From assembly GCA_025352785.1 (NCBI GenBank), contig JANXSD010000141.1:1-38465 (forward strand): a stretch of DNA of 38,465 nucleotides. Direction: 5' to 3'. The notes below the pieces were generated by a model. The model was not told where the DNA came from, searched no databases, and worked only from the letters and a program-made list of their open reading frames with translations. A program made the translations under genes and the position numbers. This DNA comes from Bacteroidota bacterium. Lineage in GTDB: Bacteria > Bacteroidota > Bacteroidia > AKYH767-A > OLB10. Shown here piece by piece: positions 30,160 through 38,465 of this stretch (position 1 is the first letter of the stretch; each line of letters opens with the position of its first letter).

Positions 30160-32190
30160 ATGGCAAATTCGTTGATAAATGCTTCTAGTCCATACTTGAA
30201 ACAGCATGCAAACAATCCTGTTGAATGGTATGTATGGGGCGAAGAAGCGCTATCGAAAGCAAAGGAGGAAAACAAATTATTAATCATCAGTATTGGTTAT
30301 TCTGCATGTCATTGGTGTCATGTAATGGAACGTGAAAGTTTCGAAGACGAAGAGATCGCAACGATCATGAATAAATTTTTTGTTTGTATTAAAGTTGACC
30401 GTGAAGAACGTCCCGATATCGATCAGATTTATATGGACGCAATTCAATTAATGACTGGAAAAGGAGGTTGGCCACTGAATTGTATCACCTTGCCAAATCA
30501 AAAACCAATTTATGGCGGCACTTATTTTCCTAAGGAACAATGGCGACAAATACTCCTTCAAGTTGCTAAATATTATGAAGAGGATACCGGAAAATGTATT
30601 CAATATTCTGAAGAATTGACAGCAGGTATTCGACAAATCGAATTGTTGAAATCCGAAGAGGCAGAATCGAAAACCATCATTAATATCGATGAAATATTTT
30701 CGAAGTGGGAGCAGCAGTTGGATAACGAAGAAGGGGGTTCCAATCGTTCACCCAAATTTCCGATGCCTGATAATTATCAATACCTTTTGCAGTATTGGTT
30801 TTATTCGAAAAATAAAAATTGTGAAAATCATATCCAGCTTACATTGCGGAAAATAGCTCACGGAGGAATCTATGATCAATTAGGGGGTGGCTTTGCACGA
30901 TACAGCACGGATATATTTTGGAAGGTTCCGCATTTTGAAAAAATGTTGTATGACAATGCGCAACTAGTTTCCTTGTATTGCAAAGCATATCAAGCATTCA
31001 AAAATCCATTGTATAAAGATGTTGTTGCTGAAACCTTGTCGTTTATTAAAATCGAAATGACTAGTCCTTCTGGTGGGTTTTATACTGCATTAGATGCAGA
31101 TAGCGAACACGTGGAAGGGAAATTTTATACATGGTCAAAGGCAGAAATCGATACCGTTTTGCTAGATGATGCAAAATTATTTTGTGAGTATTATAATGTC
31201 AATGAAAGAGGCTTTTGGGAGGATGGTCAATATATTTTATTGCGTCATGATACGGATGAAGTAATCGCTTTACGAAATAATATTTCTATCGCTGATTTGC
31301 GCAAATCTATCAACGATATGAAAGTTAAATTAATCGCTATCCGAAATCATCGTATCAGACCTGGGTTAGATGATAAAATTATTTGTAGTTGGAATGCGCT
31401 AATGATGAAAGCATATTCGGAAGCTTATATGACTTTTGCTAATGAAGAGTATCTCATCGCTGCAAAGATGAATGCTGATTTTATTCTTTGCAATTTAACA
31501 CGTGAAGATGGTCGTCTAATGCATACTTGTAAAGATGAAGGTGGAGCAAAGTCTATTATTGTTATCGATGGTTTTCTTGAGGATTACGCTTTTGTGATTG
31601 ATGCGTTTATAACCTTGTATCAAGCTACGTTTGATGAAAAATATTTGCATCAAACGAATTTATTGATGCAATACACAATTGAACATTTCTCGGATGATGC
31701 AGACATTATGTTTTATTTTACATCATCAAAATCAACATCTCTAATTGCACGTAAAATTGATGTTCAAGATAATGTAATGCCGTCTGCCAACGCAGTAATG
31801 GCAATAAATTTATGGATGTTGAACAAGTACTTTGAAATGGAATCGTATCAGATTCGTGCTAAAAAAATGCTTAATGCCATGAAGGGAAATATTGAGCAAT
31901 CAACTCCGTGGTTTGCACATTGGGCTCAATTAAATTTGATGATTTCTCACCCAGTTTTGGAAGTTGTTTTCACTGGGCCTAATGCGGAAATCTTACGAAA
32001 TGAATGGTGCATGGAGTACATGCCGAACACAATTATTGCTGGCTCGAAAGAGCGTTCTGTAATGCCACTTCTCGATGGAAGGATGGTGAATGATGAATCC
32101 TTAATTTATGTTTGTAGAGATAAAGCATGTGGTTTGCCTGTAAAAACTGTGAAGGATGCGCGATCACAAACCTTGCTATCAACAAATTAA
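30160..32190 (+). CDS. DUF255 / thioredoxin-domain protein (YyaL/SPATA20-like)
   Basis: [81 protein letters not shown]; 676 aa. Confidence 0.95.
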   Translation: MANSLINASSPYLKQHANNPVEWYVWGEEALSKAKEENKLLIISIGYSACHWCHVMERESFEDEEIATIMNKFFVCIKVDREERPDIDQIYMDAIQLMTGKGGWPLNCITLPNQKPIYGGTYFPKEQWRQILLQVAKYYEEDTGKCIQYSEELTAGIRQIELLKSEEAESKTIINIDEIFSKWEQQLDNEEGGSNRSPKFPMPDNYQYLLQYWFYSKNKNCENHIQLTLRKIAHGGIYDQLGGGFARYSTDIFWKVPHFEKMLYDNAQLVSLYCKAYQAFKNPLYKDVVAETLSFIKIEMTSPSGGFYTALDADSEHVEGKFYTWSKAEIDTVLLDDAKLFCEYYNVNERGFWEDGQYILLRHDTDEVIALRNNISIADLRKSINDMKVKLIAIRNHRIRPGLDDKIICSWNALMMKAYSEAYMTFANEEYLIAAKMNADFILCNLTREDGRLMHTCKDEGGAKSIIVIDGFLEDYAFVIDAFITLYQATFDEKYLHQTNLLMQYTIEHFSDDADIMFYFTSSKSTSLIARKIDVQDNVMPSANAVMAINLWMLNKYFEMESYQIRAKKMLNAMKGNIEQSTPWFAHWAQLNLMISHPVLEVVFTGPNAEILRNEWCMEYMPNTIIAGSKERSVMPLLDGRMVNDESLIYVCRDKACGLPVKTVKDARSQTLLSTN

Positions 32191-32217
32191 TATCTTTGGA
32201 TCCCTATCTAATAAATT

Positions 32218-34266
32218 ATGAAAAAACTATTTCTTCTCGTTGCATTTACTGCACTTATTTTTTCTGCTTGTAAACCAAAAACTACAGCAACAAAAGAAGC
32301 TTCTTCTTTTAAAGATCCATTGATCGAAAATATGGATACTACTGTTAATCCAGCTACTGATTTTTTCCAGTATGCTTGCGGACGATGGCTAAAAAACAAT
32401 CCAATTCCTGGTAATGAAAGAAGTTGGGGCGTTTGGAGTCTTGTTCAAAATGAAACGTTTGATCGTATGCGTACATTAAGCGAGGATGCAGGAAAAGCAA
32501 ATGCAAAAGTAGGATCGGCCGAGCAAAAAATTGGCGACTATTTTCATACTGGTATGGATACTGTTGCTATCGAAAAGCAAGGTTTAGATCCATTGAAAGC
32601 AGAATTTGACAGGATTGATGCAATAAAGGATCAAAAGGATTTACAAAATGTAATTGCTTTATTTCAGACGTATGGTGTGAGTCCTTTGTTTGGTGTTTAT
32701 ATTGCACAAGATGAAAAACGAAGTGACGTACAAACATTACATCTTTTGCAAGGTGGATTAGGATTGCCTGAACGTGATTATTATTTCAATACAGATAATC
32801 GCACAAAAAATATTCGTAAAGAATACGTTTCCCATATCGCGAACATGTTTACATTAATGGGGGAAGACGATGCATTAGCGATGAAGCATTCTCAGATTAT
32901 AATGAATCTCGAAACTAATCTTGCGAAAGCATCACGTAAGTTAGAAGATCTTCGCGATCCATATAAGAATTACAATAAAATGGCGGCTAATGCTATGAAG
33001 TCACTCACACCTTCTGTAGATTGGCAATCCATGTATGTTGGGATGCACATGAATGCTATTGATACGGTAATTGTTGGTCAGCCTGAGTTTTTTAAAGAAG
33101 TAGAACATAGCCTGAAAACGGTTTCTATCGATGATTGGAAAACCTATTTACGTTGGAATTTAATTTCGAATTTTGCTGGTGACATAAGTAGTAAATTCGA
33201 TAAAGAACATTTTCATTTCTATGGAGCTGTATTATCTGGTGTTAAAGAACAACGTCCTCGTTGGAAACGCGTTTTAGCTTCTCAAGAAGGTGCTATCGGA
33301 GATTTATTAGGTGAGCTTTATGTAAAGAAATATGTATCACCAACAGTTAAGAAGCGTTATCAAGTATTAACAGATAATATTCTGCAAGCATATCGTGAAC
33401 GCATTCAACAATTGACATGGATGACTGATTCAACAAAGCAAAAAGCAATTGCAAAATTAAATGCTGTCATGACAAAAGTTGCTTATCCAGATAAGTTTAA
33501 GGATTATTCAAAATTGACGATTGATAGAAGTTCGTATGTGGCAAATGTAATTCGTGCTAATGTATGGGCTCATGATTTCCAAGTAAATAAATTAGGAAAA
33601 CCCGTTGATCGCACAGAGTGGGATATGACACCACAAACATATAATGCCTATTACAATCCTTCAAATAATGAAATTGTTTTACCAGCTGCTATGTTTATTA
33701 TTCCTGGCTTGCCAGATACGTTAGCTGATGATGCAATTATTTATGGTTATGCTGGAGCATCAACAATAGGACATGAAATTACACATGGTTTCGATGATCA
33801 AGGAAGGCAATTTGATGCACAAGGAAACTTAAGTAATTGGTGGTCGAAAAGTGATGAAGAAGAATTTACTAAACGTGCGGAACTGATCATCAAACAATTT
33901 AATGGTTTTACGATTGCGGATAGTTTACATATTAATGGTACTGCAACGCAAGGTGAAAATATTGCAGATCTTGGTGGAGTAGTATTGGGATTAGAAGCAT
34001 TTAAAAAAACAGAGCAGTACAAAGAAGGGAAAAAGATCAACGGATTAACGCCTGTACAACGATTTTATCTTGGATATGCATTATCATGGCTAGGACATAA
34101 TCGTCCAGAGTCGTTAGCGATGAGTGTTATGACTGATGTTCACTCTCCCAATTTTTTACGCATCAACGCACCAGTTGCAAATCAAACAGAATTCTATAAA
34201 GCGTTTGGAATTAAACAAGGTGATGCCATGTGGAGAGCAGATAGCTTACGCGTAAATATCTGGTAA
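32218..34266 (+). CDS. M13 family metallopeptidase (PepO/neprilysin-like), lipoprotein
   Basis: Lipobox-like LIFSAC; zinc motif STIGHEITHGFDDQGRQFD; ENIADLGG; 682 aa. Confidence 0.95.
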   Translation: MKKLFLLVAFTALIFSACKPKTTATKEASSFKDPLIENMDTTVNPATDFFQYACGRWLKNNPIPGNERSWGVWSLVQNETFDRMRTLSEDAGKANAKVGSAEQKIGDYFHTGMDTVAIEKQGLDPLKAEFDRIDAIKDQKDLQNVIALFQTYGVSPLFGVYIAQDEKRSDVQTLHLLQGGLGLPERDYYFNTDNRTKNIRKEYVSHIANMFTLMGEDDALAMKHSQIIMNLETNLAKASRKLEDLRDPYKNYNKMAANAMKSLTPSVDWQSMYVGMHMNAIDTVIVGQPEFFKEVEHSLKTVSIDDWKTYLRWNLISNFAGDISSKFDKEHFHFYGAVLSGVKEQRPRWKRVLASQEGAIGDLLGELYVKKYVSPTVKKRYQVLTDNILQAYRERIQQLTWMTDSTKQKAIAKLNAVMTKVAYPDKFKDYSKLTIDRSSYVANVIRANVWAHDFQVNKLGKPVDRTEWDMTPQTYNAYYNPSNNEIVLPAAMFIIPGLPDTLADDAIIYGYAGASTIGHEITHGFDDQGRQFDAQGNLSNWWSKSDEEEFTKRAELIIKQFNGFTIADSLHINGTATQGENIADLGGVVLGLEAFKKTEQYKEGKKINGLTPVQRFYLGYALSWLGHNRPESLAMSVMTDVHSPNFLRINAPVANQTEFYKAFGIKQGDAMWRADSLRVNIW

Positions 34267-34285
34267 TTTCATAAATAATAAATTG

Positions 34286-34324
34286 AAAATACGCTCTTTG
34301 AAATTATTCAGGGAGCGTATTTTT
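34286..34324 (+). terminator. Rho-independent terminator downstream of M13 peptidase gene
   Basis: Stem AAAATACGCTC (34286-34296) / GAGCGTATTTT (34313-34323) ending in a T-tract. Confidence 0.8.
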
Positions 34325-34469
34325 ATTCGCACTAATTGCTAAAAATATTTCGATTCAAAGAATTTTTCATCCTCCTTAGACGAATATTAATTCAGTTCGG
34401 TAATCGTCAGTGTTTTTTAAGCGATCATTCATTACCTTTGAAAAATAATAAGGCAATTCCCAATTTGAA

Positions 34470-35714
34470 ATGTTATATTTAAGACTATTTCGTGAGAGTG
34501 TGATTATGGCTTGGCAATCACTTGTGGTGAATAAGCTTCGTACAGTTTTGTCGTTGCTAGGAGTTACCATAGGTATCTTCGCAATCATTAGCGTTTTTAC
34601 TGCGGTAGATGGTTTAAAGGCAAACGTTCAAGGGAGTATCGACCAATTAGGGAGTAACGTTATTTATATTGAGAAATGGCCTTGGGCTTTTGGTGGTGAT
34701 TATCCTTGGTGGAAATATTGGCAACGACCATTAGTAAGCGTTAAAGAATTAGATGAGTTGAAACAACGAAATACTTTAGCAGAAAGTTTTGCCTTTGATG
34801 CAACGTTAAGTAATCAAGTTTTAAAATACAGAAGCAATACTGTTGAGAATAGTGATATTGATATATACTCGCATGATTATGAAAAATTAGCTACATTTAA
34901 TTTACAAGAAGGACGATATTTTACAGATGCAGAATCCAATTCAGGTTATCCTGTTGTGATACTTGGTTTTAATATTAAAGATGCATTATTTCCTAACGAA
35001 GACCCAATTGATAAACAGATAATTTTAAAAGGACGAAGAGTTACGGTGATTGGTGTTTATGCCAAAGAAGGTGAAAGTACCATTGGAAATAGCAATGATA
35101 ATATCGCTGCTATTCCTGTTAACTTTGCTAGAAAATTTATTGATATAAAATCTGATCGCGTGCATCCTATCTTGATGGTGAAAGGAAAAACAGGAGTAAC
35201 AAATCAGGAATTGATGGATGAGTTACGAGGAAATATGCGCTCGATACGGCGATTACGTCCTGTGGAAGATGATAACTTTGCATTGAACGAAACAAAATTA
35301 TTATCTACACAAATTTCTGGAATATTTGACGCTGTCAGTATAGGAGGATGGATCATTGGCGGATTCAGTATTCTCGTGGGTGGTTTTGGTATCGCAAATA
35401 TCATGTTTGTATCAGTGAAAGAGCGTACACCAATTATTGGAATTCAAAAATCATTGGGAGCAAGAAATTCATTCATACTCGTACAATTTTTAACAGAAGC
35501 AATTGTATTGTGTTTATTCGGAGGATTGCTAGGAATATTATTAGTGTATCTTGTCACCGTCGTTGCTGGATTTTTCGACATGGACTTTGCATTAACACTT
35601 CACAATATTATTCTTGGATTAAGTGTCTCTGTCATCATCGGATTAATTTCCGGATTTGTACCAGCTTATACAGCTTCACGGCTGGATCCAGTGGAAGCAA
35701 TAAGAGCGAATTAA
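34470..35714 (+). CDS. ABC transporter permease, MacB/FtsX family
   Basis: N-terminal TM VVNKLRTVLSLLGVTIGIFAIISVFTAVDGL; periplasmic MacB-PCD-like region; FtsX C-terminus (GIANIMFVSVKERTPIIGIQKSLGARN...YTASRLDPVEAIRAN). Confidence 0.92.
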   Translation: MLYLRLFRESVIMAWQSLVVNKLRTVLSLLGVTIGIFAIISVFTAVDGLKANVQGSIDQLGSNVIYIEKWPWAFGGDYPWWKYWQRPLVSVKELDELKQRNTLAESFAFDATLSNQVLKYRSNTVENSDIDIYSHDYEKLATFNLQEGRYFTDAESNSGYPVVILGFNIKDALFPNEDPIDKQIILKGRRVTVIGVYAKEGESTIGNSNDNIAAIPVNFARKFIDIKSDRVHPILMVKGKTGVTNQELMDELRGNMRSIRRLRPVEDDNFALNETKLLSTQISGIFDAVSIGGWIIGGFSILVGGFGIANIMFVSVKERTPIIGIQKSLGARNSFILVQFLTEAIVLCLFGGLLGILLVYLVTVVAGFFDMDFALTLHNIILGLSVSVIIGLISGFVPAYTASRLDPVEAIRAN

Positions 35715-35748
35715 TTCAAAATTCAAAATGCAGAATTAAGAATTTTAG
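35714..35748. repeat. Degenerate heptamer array
   Basis: ATTCAAA|ATTCAAA|ATGCAGA|ATTAAGA|ATTTTAG in consecutive 7-nt units beginning at the permease stop codon. Confidence 0.5.
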
Positions 35749-36130
35749 CAGAATTTATCATCTTCCTTTTGGAGGAAGACAGGAGATGGAGCCAGACCAA
35801 CTGAGAATTTAATAGCATCTAGTGAACAAAAAAAGATTATAAAAAACTACGCCTTATTATAGCCATAACATAATTTTTTCATTTCTCAGACCTGTATACT
35901 TATGTGCAAAATTGTATTTGGTTGTGATTATTTTTAGAATAAATTAGCTTTAAATATAGAAACTAAAGTTAAAGTAATGGGTTTAAAGCAAAATTTACGA
36001 GGGTAAACTTGAAAATTACCATTCGATATGTTCAAAATTAAAATATATTGTTTATTTTTATTTAAAATTAGTTAAAATCAATTAGAAAAATAGAGAGGTG
36101 AAGCGTTTAAAGGGAGATTTTTAGGGATTT

Positions 36131-36138
36131 TAGGTTTG
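36131..36138 (+). promoter_or_regulatory. Bacteroidota-type -7 element TAnnTTTG (TAGGTTTG)
   Basis: Exact match to TAnnTTTG located 26 bp upstream of ATG 36165; no convincing -33 TTG found. Confidence 0.35.
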
Positions 36139-36164
36139 ATGTATTAATTCTAAATATAATTTTT

Positions 36165-36272
36165 ATGAAACCAACAACCAACATTAAATGCGCTGCTTCG
36201 AAAGCCGAACCAGCTATCAGCTATCAGCTATCAGCTATCAGCTATCAGCTATCAGCTATCAGCTATCTTTAA
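36165..36272 (+). other. Leader reading frame from ATG 36165 through the heptamer repeat, terminating at TAA 36270-36272 in this repeat state
   Basis: Translates as MKPTTNIKCAASKAEPAISYQLSAISYQLSAISYL*; AT-rich leader TAAATATAATTTTT immediately before ATG. Confidence 0.45.
36211..36267 (+). repeat. Perfect heptanucleotide tandem repeat (CAGCTAT)x8 plus 1 nt
   Basis: Read directly: 57 bp of uninterrupted 7-bp periodicity; no stop codon in any + frame, but TAG/TGA on the - strand. Confidence 0.98.
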
Positions 36273-36360
36273 ATTTAAGAGCGAAAAATTAGGTAATCTC
36301 TTAATCCAAAGAGTAAGGAATTTACTCTTAAAAGAACCCCATTTTAGGAAACTCAGTTTA

Positions 36361-38465
36361 ATGTGTAGTTTAACTATATTAATGTTTATTTCTAGTATTT
36401 TAAACGCCCAACAAGCAACATGGCGTATTGGAGATACTGAAATTGAATTTGGCGCAAGTTCCATATCTTCAAGCATCGTTGGATCCGATCCTTTTAATAC
36501 TTACGGTTATAATTCAATGACGGATCCTTCAGGAAAAATAATGTTTTATGTTGATAACGGTAGCGTATTCTTAGGAAACGGAACTTTAATTGGTAACATT
36601 ATGGTTGATTATTACGCTAATAATGTTCTTAGTACTAAAAAACTAGGTGGATATCCTGAAATTTGTATCGTGCCTAAACCAGGTTCTTGTACTCATTATT
36701 ACATTATTGGTGGTTATGCAAAATATGAATCATCTAATTTTGGTACGGGTGGAACCGATCCCGATCTGGTTTTTGCAGAAATTGATTTAGAGAAACAAAA
36801 CCCTCTTTATCCTACTCCTAATTCAATTGGAAATTTTGTTGGTACTGCTTCAAACCCAAATGCAATTGCTCAGCCTGTTGTACCGGTTGGGGGTACTCGT
36901 TTTGGAAATTTATCATACCATACATCCGATATCCATTTGGCAGTAACCAGACTAAGAAGTGATGGTTCTAGATTCCTTTTCGTATCTCGTGGGTCTGAAA
37001 TTTATGAAGCATCCATTACTAGTAATGGATTTTCAACAGCATCCCTGTTGGGTTCTGTAGTAAATGCTGGTTCAGGATCAAGTAAAATCAAATCCGAGTT
37101 AGAAGTATACGAGCCAGCTAATATTATGCAAAATGGTTATAAATTAGCAGTGCCTAGTGGATCAAGTGCAAGTTATATATCATTAGTTACAATTAGTTAT
37201 AATGGAACTGGAATCACTAATCAAGTTACTCTACCACCTTTTGCTGCTGCTCAAAATAATCCATTAAAAGGACTTGAGTTTAGTCCGAATGGCCAATATG
37301 TTTATGCCACATTTACCGATGGTGATTATTTACGTTGTTTTAATAGTACTACTGGTGCTCAAGTTGCATTACCACTTATTACTCAAAGTAATCTTAATGA
37401 TTTTAAATATTCAATGATTGAAGCAAATGCTGATGGGAATTTTTCTGTTATTAATCCCGGTGATGTAAATACAAATACGTTATCTGAATTAGGACAAATT
37501 ATTAATCCTAATACTCCATCTTTATGTACGTTTCAAAGGCATACTGTTGATTGGCAAAATAATTATGCTTTTACAAATGGACAAACAGGAAATATTATCG
37601 GAACATTTTATTACCATGGTAATGACAATGCTCAAATTGGGGTATTGCCTGATCAAATTGATGGAAGTATTAATGACCCACTTAGCCCCGAACACGAAGA
37701 GGAATGTTGTAATTTCTTTAAAGATTTTGATGTAAAATATTTTACTCTAGATCATTCTGAAACATGGACGGGTTCTAATAACGGAATTAATAATGGGTCA
37801 CCAGTTGTATTGATAAAAAACGAACTAAGAGTTCAATCTGGAGTTACATTAAATGTAGAAGATATTAAATTTATCTTTGGATTGCATGCTCGATTGATTC
37901 TTGAACCAGGTGCTACATTAATTTCTCATGGTTGTACTTTTACTGGAAATGAGGCGTGTTTAGCCATGTGGGATGGAATTTTTGTACAGAGTGATTTAAC
38001 AACTAGACTAGCAGCAAATGTTTTTATGGATGATAATAATAATGGACGAAGAACAATTGTTGAACATTCAATTTATGGTGTAAACGTAGGTTGTGTACCT
38101 GAAAATATTTTCAAAATAGCTCCTGGTGGATATATCAATTTAAATCATGTTTCGTTCGAAAATAATACTACATCAATTATTTATTGGGGTCACCCATTGA
38201 ATGGTAATCAATCACTAGTTAATAATTGTGATTTTAAAGCTGATTATTACAATGGTGGTTTTGGAAAAATGTGGTTCCCATTTACCGGTCAAAAGCCATC
38301 AACATTCATTTCTGCTTTTAATGAAAATGTCCAAAACATTGCATTTACTGGAACTAATACTTTTGACCAAGCTGAAATCGCTTTTAGTATTACTGATTGT
38401 GAAAATATGGAAATAAATCAATGTCATATTTCAAATTGTCATTTTGGAATTCATGTGAATAATAC
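36361..38465 (+). CDS. Large secreted surface protein (beta-propeller-like N-terminal half, right-handed beta-helix-like C-terminal half), truncated by window end; not in the supplied ORF track
   Basis: Manual translation from ATG 36361 gives MCSLTILMFISSILNAQQATWRIGDTEIEFGASSISSSIVGSDPFNTYGYNSMTDPSGKIMFYVDNGSVFLGNG...; no stop through 38465 (about 701 codons). The same frame is also open upstream to 36169. Confidence 0.85.
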   Translation, partial: MCSLTILMFISSILNAQQATWRIGDTEIEFGASSISSSIVGSDPFNTYGYNSMTDPSGKIMFYVDNGSVFLGNGTLIGNIMVDYYANNVLSTKKLGGYPEICIVPKPGSCTHYYIIGGYAKYESSNFGTGGTDPDLVFAEIDLEKQNPLYPTPNSIGNFVGTASNPNAIAQPVVPVGGTRFGNLSYHTSDIHLAVTRLRSDGSRFLFVSRGSEIYEASITSNGFSTASLLGSVVNAGSGSSKIKSELEVYEPANIMQNGYKLAVPSGSSASYISLVTISYNGTGITNQVTLPPFAAAQNNPLKGLEFSPNGQYVYATFTDGDYLRCFNSTTGAQVALPLITQSNLNDFKYSMIEANADGNFSVINPGDVNTNTLSELGQIINPNTPSLCTFQRHTVDWQNNYAFTNGQTGNIIGTFYYHGNDNAQIGVLPDQIDGSINDPLSPEHEEECCNFFKDFDVKYFTLDHSETWTGSNNGINNGSPVVLIKNELRVQSGVTLNVEDIKFIFGLHARLILEPGATLISHGCTFTGNEACLAMWDGIFVQSDLTTRLAANVFMDDNNNGRRTIVEHSIYGVNVGCVPENIFKIAPGGYINLNHVSFENNTTSIIYWGHPLNGNQSLVNNCDFKADYYNGGFGKMWFPFTGQKPSTFISAFNENVQNIAFTGTNTFDQAEIAFSITDCENMEINQCHISNCHFGIHVNN

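Noticed and set aside
35348-35812. Plus-strand 154-aa ORF overlapping the end of the ABC permease
   Set aside because: Overlaps strongly supported FtsX coding sequence in another frame; low-complexity composition, no domain pattern.
36252-36476. Minus-strand 74-aa ORF overlapping the heptamer array
   Set aside because: Antisense to the long open frame 1; no recognisable domain; the heptamer array reads stops on the minus strand in most frames.

Overview
AT-rich window from a Bacteroidota chromosome. The supporting evidence is T9SS C-terminal sorting domains, gliding-motility-type CTDs, a PorV/PorQ-family protein beside a C25 protease, HU-CCDC81/SPOR fusions and futalosine-pathway MqnC. About 24 protein genes are supportable. 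Housekeeping genes: purS, pssA, pdxA, M17 aminopeptidase, mqnC, kdsB, a pterin dehydratase, tyrS. Envelope and secreted genes: a secreted alpha/beta hydrolase with PKD and T9SS CTD, PorV/PorQ-like protein, a 1675-aa C25 protease (PorU/PorU2-like), a NodB-like/Ig-like T9SS cargo, a type-B gliding CTD protein, a VCBS/ASPIC-UnbV protein coupled to a vanadium haloperoxidase, DUF255/thioredoxin protein, M13 peptidase, and a FtsX/MacB-type permease. No tRNA, rRNA, CRISPR array or transposase was recognised. The most interesting locus is at the right end. A perfect heptanucleotide repeat, (CAGCTAT)x8 at 36211-36267, lies between a well-placed ATG (36165) and a >2.1-kb ORF that the supplied ORF track misses because it runs off the window. 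That ORF looks like a secreted beta-propeller/beta-helix surface protein. With 8 copies the ATG is out of frame and stops at 36270. With 7 or 10 copies it would read through into the surface-protein frame, which is stop-free from 36169 to the window end. This is a candidate slipped-strand phase-variation switch. The competing explanation is a dispersed, non-functional heptamer repeat.
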